Shown in pieces: positions 56,952 through 64,000 of a DNA stretch of 64,000 bases (position 1 is its first letter; each line of letters begins with the position of its first letter). The notes under the pieces are model-generated. The model was not told the DNA's origin. It worked only from the letters and a program-made list of their open reading frames with translations, and ran no database searches. The stretch is taken from assembly GCF_014647795.1 (NCBI RefSeq), contig NZ_BMPW01000035.1, forward strand, positions 20,117-84,116. The letters run 5' to 3'. Both the position numbers and the translations under genes were made by a program. This DNA is from Actinoplanes campanulatus (GTDB lineage Bacteria > Actinomycetota > Actinomycetes > Mycobacteriales > Micromonosporaceae).

Positions 56952-57022
56952 AGCGGGCGACGAGAATCGAACTCGCGTAATCAGTTTGGAAGACTGAGGC
57001 TCTACCATTGAGCTACGCCCGC
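56952..57022 (-). tRNA. tRNA-Gly(TCC)
   Basis: A 71-nt cloverleaf on the minus strand with acceptor stem GCGGGCG/CGCCCGC, D-loop AGCTCAATGGTAGAGC, anticodon loop CTTCCAA (TCC) and T-loop GTTCGATTC. CCA is not encoded. It is the intact member of the three 42-bp att copies; integration preserved the gene. Confidence 0.95.
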
Positions 57023-57152
57023 GTGATCCCCGATCAGCTCGGGGCTCGTGCACAGCTTACTGAATCATCTCCCGTCCGCGCGAACCGGATTCCCCAGCAG
57101 GTGACTCCAGCGCACACGCAGGCAAGCGGACCGCATACACTGGCCGTCGCCA

Positions 57153-57226
57153 CGGGGTGTGGCGCAGCTTGGTAGCGCACTCGCTTTGGGAGCGAGGGGC
57201 CGTGGGTTCAAATCCCGCCACCCCGA
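57153..57226 (+). tRNA. tRNA-Pro(TGG)
   Basis: A 74-nt cloverleaf: acceptor stem CGGGGTG/CACCCCG, D-loop GGCGCAGCTTGGTAGCGC, anticodon stem CTCGC/GCGAG with loop TTTGGGA (TGG), and T-loop GTTCAAATC. CCA is not encoded. Divergent from tRNA-Gly. Confidence 0.95.
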
Positions 57227-57262
57227 CTGACACCAACATCCGCAGCAACAAGGAGTACGCCT

Positions 57263-58606
57263 GTGAAGAGCACCGTCGAGACTCTGAGCCCGACTCGGGT
57301 GAAGCTCGCCATCGAGGTGCCGTTCGAGGAGCTCAAGCCGAGCCTGCAGAAGGCGTACCGGGAGATCGGCGCGCAGGTCCAGGTGCCGGGCTTCCGCAAG
57401 GGCAAGGTTCCGGCCGCCGTCATCGACCAGCGGGTCGGGCGGGGCGCGGTGCTCAACGAGGCCGTCCAGGAGGCGATCCCACAGCAGATCCTCGCCGCGG
57501 TTCAGGAGCACGACGTCAAGACCCTGGGCCGCCCCGAGGTGGAGATCACCGAGTTCGCCGACAACGCGCCGCTGAAGTTCACGGCCGAGGTCGACGTCCG
57601 CCCGGAGATCACCGTGCCGGACCTCGCCGCGATCACCGTGACGGTTCCGGCCGTCGAGATCGGTGACAACGAGATCGACGAGCAGGTCAACGGTCTGCGC
57701 GAGCGCTTCGCCACCCTGAAGACGGTGGAGCGCGCGGCTGCGGAGGGTGACTACGTCCAGCTCGACCTGAACGCGACGGTCGACGGCGAGGACGTCCCCG
57801 GCGGTTCGGCCACCAACATCTCCCACGAGGTCGGCAGCAAGCAGCTGCTCCCGGGCCTCGACGAGGTGCTCGTCGGCCTTTCCGCCGGCGAGGAGGCCAC
57901 CTTCACGACCCAGCTCGTGGGCGGCGACTTCGCCGGCCGTGACGCCGAGGTGAAGGTCGTCGTGAAGACCGTCAAGGACAAGCAGCTCCCCGAGGTCGAC
58001 GACGAGTTCGCCCAGCTGGCGAGCGAGTTCGACACTCTCGACGAGCTCCGCGAGGACCTGCGCACCCGCCTCACCCGGGCCAAGAAGGTCGAGCAGATCT
58101 ACGCGGCCCGCGACGAGGCGCTCAAGCAGCTCGTCGAGGCCGCCGAGATCCCGGCCCCCGAGGGTGTCGTGAAGGACGAGGTCGAGGGCCGCAAGCAGGC
58201 CATGACCGACCAGCTCGAGCGGATCGGCGCGACTCTGGCCGACTACCTCGCCTCGGAGGACAAGACCGAGGAGCAGATCGACCAGGAGCTGACCGAGGCG
58301 GCCCAGGAGGGCGTCCGGATCCAGCTGCTGCTCGACACCGTCGCCGACGCCGAGGACGTCCAGGTCACCGACGACGAGTTCGGTCACGAGATCGTGCACC
58401 GGGCGCAGCGCGCCCAGATGCAGCCCCAGCAGTACTACGACCAGCTGGTGCGTTCGGGCGCCGCGGCCTCCGTCTTCGGGGACGTGCGCCGGGGCAAGGC
58501 GCTCGCGTCGGTCATGGAGCAGGTCACGATGAAGGACTCCGAGGGCAACACGCTCTCGCTGGACGACCTGCGCACCGAGGACGACCACGCGGGTCACAAC
58601 CACTGA
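57263..58606 (+). CDS. tig: trigger factor
   Basis: A ribosome-associated chaperone and prolyl isomerase, 447 residues. The ribosome-binding motif is GFRKGKVP (residues 44-51, family GFRxGKxP), the FKBP-like PPIase domain spans about 150-240, and the C-terminal helical arms complete the protein. The end is His-rich (DDHAGHNH). GTG start after AAGGAG. Placed directly before clpP, as is usual. Confidence 0.95.
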   Translation: MKSTVETLSPTRVKLAIEVPFEELKPSLQKAYREIGAQVQVPGFRKGKVPAAVIDQRVGRGAVLNEAVQEAIPQQILAAVQEHDVKTLGRPEVEITEFADNAPLKFTAEVDVRPEITVPDLAAITVTVPAVEIGDNEIDEQVNGLRERFATLKTVERAAAEGDYVQLDLNATVDGEDVPGGSATNISHEVGSKQLLPGLDEVLVGLSAGEEATFTTQLVGGDFAGRDAEVKVVVKTVKDKQLPEVDDEFAQLASEFDTLDELREDLRTRLTRAKKVEQIYAARDEALKQLVEAAEIPAPEGVVKDEVEGRKQAMTDQLERIGATLADYLASEDKTEEQIDQELTEAAQEGVRIQLLLDTVADAEDVQVTDDEFGHEIVHRAQRAQMQPQQYYDQLVRSGAAASVFGDVRRGKALASVMEQVTMKDSEGNTLSLDDLRTEDDHAGHNH

Positions 58607-58621
58607 TCTGAGTGCCTGGCC

Positions 58622-58656
58622 GGCCACCGCGCATCCCTTCCGGGTGCGCGGTGGCC
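58622..58656 (+). terminator. terminator after tig
   Basis: A 12-bp stem, GGCCACCGCGCA (58622-58633) and TGCGCGGTGGCC (58645-58656), followed by a T-rich run TTGTCTTTT. Confidence 0.88.
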
Positions 58657-58688
58657 GTTGTCTTTTCCGGGGGTACGGCCACGCGATG

Positions 58689-58702
58689 CGCTGTCAGCGA
58701 AC
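58689..58702 (-). promoter_or_regulatory. ClgR-like operator upstream of clpP1
   Basis: On the minus strand the site reads GTTCGC-N5-GCG, the ClgR motif I recall from Streptomyces clp promoters. It lies about 110 bases upstream of clpP1. Confidence 0.5.
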
Positions 58703-58811
58703 ACCTGCCCGAGCGGGAAGCTGATGCGCATCCGACCAGTTAGGTTGGTCGTACGACGGACAACCTGCCGGCCGGATCCTCGGCCGACACAGCAAGCTGT
58801 GAAGGGCTGCC

Positions 58812-59447
58812 ATGACCTATCTCCACATCCCCACCGGGCCCGTGTCGCGGCGCGGTGGCGAAACCCTGAGTGGCAACCTCGACGACTCGGTCTTCAATCG
58901 GCTGCTGCGGGAGCGGATCATCTTCCTCGGCAGTGAGGTGACCGATGCGAGCGCCAACCGCATCTGCGCTCAGCTGCTGCTGCTCTCCGCCGAGGACCCG
59001 GAGGCCGACATCCACCTGTGGATCAACTCCCCGGGCGGCTCTGTCTACTCGGGTATGGCCATCTACGACACGATGCAGTTCATCGACAACGACGTGCAGA
59101 CTGTCGCGATGGGCATGGCCGCCTCGATGGGGCAGTTCCTGCTCTGCTCCGGGACGCCGGGCAAGCGCTTCGCCCTGCCGCATGCCCGGATCATGATGCA
59201 CCAGCCGTCCGGTGGCATGGGCGGCACCGCGGCCGACATCGCCATCCAGGCCGAGCAGATGCTCTACACCAAGCGGATGTTCCAGGAGCGGATCGCGTTT
59301 CACACCGGTCAGACCCAGGAGCAGATCGCGGCCGACTTCGACCGGGACCGCTGGTTCACGGCCGAGGAGGCCAAGGACTATGGCTTCATCGACAAGGTGA
59401 TCACCGGGGCCACGCAGGTTCCCGACGGTGCCGGAACGCTGAACTGA
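58812..59447 (+). CDS. clpP1: ATP-dependent Clp protease proteolytic subunit 1
   Basis: A 211-residue serine peptidase. The catalytic Ser is in [10 protein letters not shown] (about residue 103), His in MMHQPSGG (about 128), and Asp in DFDRDRWF (about 177). It works with ClpP2 as a mixed tetradecamer with ClpX or ClpC. Twelve bases separate it from clpP2, so they form an operon. Confidence 0.95.
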   Translation: MTYLHIPTGPVSRRGGETLSGNLDDSVFNRLLRERIIFLGSEVTDASANRICAQLLLLSAEDPEADIHLWINSPGGSVYSGMAIYDTMQFIDNDVQTVAMGMAASMGQFLLCSGTPGKRFALPHARIMMHQPSGGMGGTAADIAIQAEQMLYTKRMFQERIAFHTGQTQEQIAADFDRDRWFTAEEAKDYGFIDKVITGATQVPDGAGTLN

Positions 59448-59458
59448 GGAGCTGACCC

Positions 59459-60115
59459 ATGACCGACCTTTCCATGCCTCCCGGGTTCGCTCCGGTGCAC
59501 AACCGCTACGTGCTGCCCTCGTTCTCCGAGCGCACCTCGTGGGGCATCAAGGAGTCCAACCCCTACAACAAGATGTTCGAGGACCGGATCATCTTCCTCG
59601 GCGTGCAGGTGGACGACGCGTCGGCCAACGACGTGATGGCCCAGCTGCTGACGCTGGAGAGCACCGACCCGGACCGCGACATCCTGATGTACATCAACTC
59701 GCCCGGCGGCTCGTTCACTGCGATGACCGCCATCTACGACACCATGCAGTACGTGCGCCCCGACATCAGCACGGTCTGCCTGGGCCAGGCGGCCAGCGCC
59801 GCGGCGGTCCTGCTCGCCGGCGGCACCCCGGGCAAGCGGATGGCGCTCCCGCACTCGCGGATCATCATCCACCAGCCGGCCACCGAGGGAGGCTACGGCC
59901 AGGGTTCGGACATCGAGATCCAGGCCCGCGAGATCATGCGCATGCGTACCCAGCTGGAGGAGCTGATCTCGCACCACTCCTCCAAGCCGATCGAGCAGGT
60001 CCGCAAGGACATCGACCGGGACAAGATCATGACGGCCGACGAGGCCAAGGAGTACGGCCTGGTCGACGTCGTCCTGGCGACTCGTAAGAAGAGCCTGCAG
60101 ACGGCCGGGGTCTGA
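59459..60115 (+). CDS. clpP2: ATP-dependent Clp protease proteolytic subunit 2
   Basis: A 218-residue ClpP paralogue. The Ser is in LGQAASAAAVLL (about 105), His in IIHQPATEGG (about 130), and Asp in DIDRDKIM (about 181). Ribosome binding site GAGGAG before the ATG. Second gene of the clpP1P2 operon. Confidence 0.95.
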   Translation: MTDLSMPPGFAPVHNRYVLPSFSERTSWGIKESNPYNKMFEDRIIFLGVQVDDASANDVMAQLLTLESTDPDRDILMYINSPGGSFTAMTAIYDTMQYVRPDISTVCLGQAASAAAVLLAGGTPGKRMALPHSRIIIHQPATEGGYGQGSDIEIQAREIMRMRTQLEELISHHSSKPIEQVRKDIDRDKIMTADEAKEYGLVDVVLATRKKSLQTAGV

Positions 60116-60128
60116 CCCAGGGTCCGCG

Positions 60129-60176
60129 GTGTCAGGGGGCCGGTCGGTGAGCGCTAGACTGGCCGACCCCTGACAC
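60129..60176 (+). terminator. hairpin after clpP2
   Basis: GTGTCAGGGG (60129-60138) pairs with CCCCTGACAC (60167-60176); the inner bases form further pairs. It suggests partial separation of clpP1P2 from clpX, which starts 157 bases later. Confidence 0.65.
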
Positions 60177-60332
60177 GCCCGTTTTGGGGGGTCGGAGAAC
60201 AGCCCCTTTGCGGGTAACGTCGAGTCTGCAGCCTCAGTTACGCGGGTCGGCGGACGATAGATGGCAACGAGGCATTCCGTCCTCGCACAAGGTCCGGTCG
60301 ACGGCCGGCCAATGAACGCAGGGAGAACGTAG

Positions 60333-61625
<1,293 letters not shown>

Positions 61626-61650
61626 CCGGCTGATCCTCAGTTCGTCCCAC

Positions 61651-61679
61651 TCGCCGCCGCCCAGCCCGGGCGGCGGCGA
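61651..61679 (+). terminator. terminator after clpX
   Basis: A 12-bp stem: TCGCCGCCGCCC (61651-61662) with GGGCGGCGGCGA (61668-61679) and an AGCCC loop. Confidence 0.85.
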
Positions 61680-61739
61680 CTGCGCTTCAGCGGCCGCGGA
61701 TGGTCACGAAGCGGCGCGGGTCGCCGTACCCTTCGATTT

Positions 61740-62552
61740 ATGCGCGCCGCCGTCTGCCAGCTGAACTCCCGCGAAGACCGTGACCACAACCTGGCCGTCG
61801 CTCGTGATCTTCTCGAGCGCGCCGCCGCCGGCGGCGCAAAGCTCGCGGTCCTGCCGGAGTATGTCGACTTCCTCGGCCACTCCGCCGACGCCCCGAGACC
61901 GGAGCCGGTCGATGGCGCGTTCGCCGCCTTCTTCGCGAACGCCGCCCGGGAGTTCGGCCTCTGGGTGCACGCCGGCTCGTTCCACGAAAAGGGCCCGGAC
62001 GCCGGCCGCACCTTCAACACGTCGCTGCTCTTCGCCCCGGACGGCACCCTCGCCGCCACCTATCGCAAGATCCATCTGTACGACGTGGAGATCGCCGGCC
62101 GCATCTCCTACCAGGAGTCCCGCACGGTGGCGCCCGGCACCGACCCGGTCGTCGCCGACGTCGACGGCGTACCCACCGGCCTGACCACCTGCTACGACCT
62201 CCGCTTCCCGGAGCTGTACCGGGCCCTCGCCATCGCCGGCGCCCGGATCCTGGTCGTGCCCGCCGCCTTCATGCTGCACACCGGCCGGGACCACTGGGAG
62301 GTGCTGCTGCGCGCCCGCGCCATCGAGAACCAGTGCTTCGTGCTGGCGGCCGGCCAGATCGGCGACCACGAGCCGCGCCGCACCTGCTTCGGCCGCAGCA
62401 TGATCATCGACCCGTGGGGGACCGTCCTGGCCCAGGCCCCGGACACCGTCGGCGTGACCTTCGCGGACCTCGACCTCGATCGTCTGGAAACCATCCGCAC
62501 CGAGTTGCCCAGCCTCGCCAACCGGCGGATGGAGACCTTCCCGCTCCGCTGA
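61740..62552 (+). CDS. carbon-nitrogen hydrolase (NIT2/omega-amidase-like)
   Basis: A 270-residue nitrilase-superfamily amidase. The catalytic triad is Glu40 (LPEYVDF), Lys in YRKIHLYD (about 109) and Cys in [11 protein letters not shown] (about 150). The pattern matches deaminated-glutathione amidase/omega-amidase enzymes in the cytoplasm. It probably clears alpha-ketoglutaramate or similar amides; the exact substrate is not determined. Confidence 0.88.
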   Translation: MRAAVCQLNSREDRDHNLAVARDLLERAAAGGAKLAVLPEYVDFLGHSADAPRPEPVDGAFAAFFANAAREFGLWVHAGSFHEKGPDAGRTFNTSLLFAPDGTLAATYRKIHLYDVEIAGRISYQESRTVAPGTDPVVADVDGVPTGLTTCYDLRFPELYRALAIAGARILVVPAAFMLHTGRDHWEVLLRARAIENQCFVLAAGQIGDHEPRRTCFGRSMIIDPWGTVLAQAPDTVGVTFADLDLDRLETIRTELPSLANRRMETFPLR

Positions 62553-63177
62553 CCCGCCCGGCCGCCTCGTCACGGGACACAGAGAGACCACTCACGGCGA
62601 GGCTTGGTCGAGCACTACCCGAGCGGTCCCGGCCGGATCAGCCGAGCCGCGCCTCGCACGTGACGCGAGCCAGCCGAGGATTTCGCCGCCGCCGCGGCAC
62701 TGGTCGGCGTCATCGGATCTCACTGCAAACCCCACGATCCGGTACGCGGGCGACGCGTTGACCAGGTTCGGTGTGGGGCACATGTCGATCGCGGTCCCGA
62801 GAGGTGCCGGTGTGTTGGGTGTGGTTGCGCGCGGGGCGGCGTGTTGGCCGGGGCTGCGAGTCTCAATGCAAACCCCACGATCCGGTACGCGGGGCGACGC
62901 GTTGACCAGGTTCGGCATGGGCACATGTCGATCGCGGCCCTGAGAGGTGCCGGTGTGTTGGGTGTGGTTGCGCGCGGGGCGGCGTGTTGGCCGCGGCTCT
63001 ATGAGGAGCGGATGTGTTGAGTGCGGCTCCGCGCGGGGCGGCGTGTTGGCCGGGGCCTGCGAGGGGCGGGTAGCTGACCGCGGTTCTATGTGGCGGCGGA
63101 TCGGGCCGGCGAGGAGGGGGTGCGGGAGCCAGGTAGGAAGGCCACCGACAGTGTCCGGCGGTGAGCTGTATCCGGCG
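62553..63177. other. intergenic region containing a 143-bp tandem repeat
   Basis: No supported gene. The repeat dominates the stretch 62724-63060. Overlapping frames on both strands are repeated by the same unit and lack ribosome binding sites. Confidence 0.5.
62724..63000. repeat. 143-bp direct tandem repeat, two copies and a partial third
   Basis: Copy 1 (62724-62866) and copy 2 (62867-63000) both begin TGCAAACCCCACGATCCGGT and share GTTGACCAGGTTCGG and GGTGCCGGTGTGTTGGGTG. A partial third copy (about 63011-63060) repeats GCGCGGGGCGGCGTGTTGGCC. Confidence 0.88.
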
Positions 63178-63393
63178 TCACAAACTTTCCATGAGATAGC
63201 TGAGCGCGGTCAGAGCGACCACCGCGGCGCCTGCGAGGAGTAGCGCCCCGCCCATCCGGGTGGGGCCGCGCATCAACAGCTTCCGGGCCGATAGCACGAC
63301 CGTGACCAGCACAAGCAGGCCGATCGCCCACTGCCAGACTGGGACGAGCAGGCCCAGGACCGCGTCGGCCGCCAGTGTCGGGGGAGTGGCCAT
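63178..63393 (-). CDS. small two-helix membrane protein
   Basis: A 71-residue protein with two hydrophobic helices (VWQWAIGLLVLVTVVLSA and MGGALLLAGAAVVALTALSYL), separated by a short basic loop. No family is recognised. It sits upstream of the rRNA operon, on the opposite strand. Start ATG at 63393. Confidence 0.65.
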   Translation of the reverse strand: MATPPTLAADAVLGLLVPVWQWAIGLLVLVTVVLSARKLLMRGPTRMGGALLLAGAAVVALTALSYLMESL

Positions 63394-63627
63394 GAAGCCA
63401 CTCTGTCATGGGATGGCTGCGTCGTGTGCAGCCTCGCCGCTTCCGCAGGCATGAGCGTCGATTTGCGGTCACCCGCATGGGTCGCGTAACTTTCTCTCTG
63501 CAAGCGGGAAAGCGGTACGGACAGCCACGAAAGTGACAATCCGGAAGGTGCCCCGGGAGCGGTCGAGAGCGAGATATGCTCGAACTCGACATCCGGGTGG
63601 TGCGGGCAAGGATCCAAGAAATTGGAT

Positions 63628-63656
63628 TTGCGATCGCGAGGCCGGCCGGGTAGAGT
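63628..63656 (+). promoter_or_regulatory. rRNA operon promoter
   Basis: TTGCGA (63628-63633) and TAGAGT (63651-63656) are separated by 17 bases. The position is about 340 bases before the 16S gene. Other promoters may exist nearby. Confidence 0.6.
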
Positions 63657-63990
63657 GGCAAAGCCGGTAGAGAGCCGGGCGGACTGATCACTAAGGTGAT
63701 CGTCGGCCGGTCTACCAGAGCCACTTCTCCGCATCACGGAGAAACACTTGGGCGTTGTCGACAGGGTCCCTGATTCTGTCTGGCGAAAACGACCGGGTAC
63801 TGTCGAGCAGTTGCCTTGAAGGACGGGTCTTAACGGGTCCCGACTTCGATGTGCGGTTGTTCTTTGAGAACTCAACAGGGTGCTTGATAAGCCAGTGCCA
63901 ATTATGGCAATACCCCGGCTCATCGTTTAGGCGATGGGTGGGAGATTCCTTTGGCAACTTTATGTTGCCGGGACGATTGTTCAACAGATT
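63657..63990 (+). other. rRNA operon leader
   Basis: About 330 bases with no coding frame supported. The part from 63858 is rich in TTTGAGAACTCAACAG, a sequence usual just upstream of actinobacterial 16S genes, and small hairpins such as TGCCA-ATTA-TGGCA. Confidence 0.7.
63858..63878 (+). promoter_or_regulatory. boxA-like antitermination and processing region
   Basis: The segment GTTCTTTGAGAACTCAACAG (63859-63878) is the usual boxA-like leader element of actinobacterial rrn operons. It also contains the palindrome GTTCT-TTG-AGAAC. Confidence 0.6.
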
Positions 63991-64000
63991 TTGTTGGAGA
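63991..64000 (+). rRNA. 16S rRNA, 5' end only
   Basis: The last bases TTGTTGGAGA fit the mature 5' end of actinobacterial 16S rRNA, before GTTTGATC outside the window. Exact start is uncertain by a few bases. Confidence 0.75.

Noticed and set aside
63273-63984. Minus-strand frames in the rRNA leader
   Set aside because: They lie over the promoter and leader of the rRNA operon and lack ribosome binding sites.

Overview
The window is a very GC-rich stretch of an actinomycete chromosome. GTG starts, 4-nt ATGA/GTGA overlaps, mycothiol-type enzymes, ClpP1/ClpP2 paired with ClpX, a class F sortase and a secreted DNRLRE protein suggest a filamentous member of the Micromonosporaceae, probably Actinoplanes or a close relative. 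The genus is an inference from gene style; I could run no search.

Layout. 1-13 kb: the 3' end of a Pro/Gly/Met-rich repeat protein, a bifunctional penicillin-binding protein, a three-gene cobalamin/siroheme operon (cobC-cobT-cysG type), trehalose-6-phosphate synthase, EttA with a hotdog thioesterase, and a YbjN protein. 13-31 kb: a secreted beta-propeller, globin plus MFS pair, MscS channel, HNH protein, class F sortase with an anchored partner, PepN, an Rv2466c-like DsbA-family protein, DUF1015 protein, esterase, RpiB, an Eis-like acetyltransferase and an SDR. 30.9-36.8 kb (minus strand): a catabolic operon that reads as biuret (perhaps also triuret) use: GntR regulator, allophanate hydrolase, a BiuH-like biuret hydrolase, a second isochorismatase-fold hydrolase, an NCS2 permease and an AtzH-like protein. 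36.9-40.6 kb: an ArsR/SRPBCC pair with a clear operator, two tandem paralogues of unknown function, and an ALF-repeat LPVTG surface protein.

41.05-56.95 kb is the most unusual part. An intact tRNA-Gly lies at its right end, and exact 42-bp copies of the tRNA 3' half lie at 41053 and 49488. They divide the region into two tandem islands of 8.4 and 7.5 kb. Both islands have the same ends: a 183-bp left module (att core plus flank) leading into a 7-bp tandem array (GCCCGGT x16 or GCCCGTT x10), and a right module of about 250 bp plus a CCCTAGCAA box 67-68 bp from the att core. I see no integrase, relaxase or replication gene in either. They look like cis-mobilizable (integrase-less) elements that accreted at one tRNA. 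Island 1 carries a 1045-residue secreted DNRLRE protein and two lipoproteins. Island 2 carries a GNAT enzyme, an ISL3 transposase fragment, a fragment of a RiPP-like cluster (two SagB-type oxidoreductases, methyltransferase, MFS exporter) and a truncated hsdM.

57-64 kb returns to core chromosome: tRNA-Pro, trigger factor, clpP1-clpP2, clpX, a nitrilase-family amidase, a 143-bp tandem repeat, a small membrane protein, and the promoter and leader of an rRNA operon. The window ends about ten bases into the predicted 16S rRNA.
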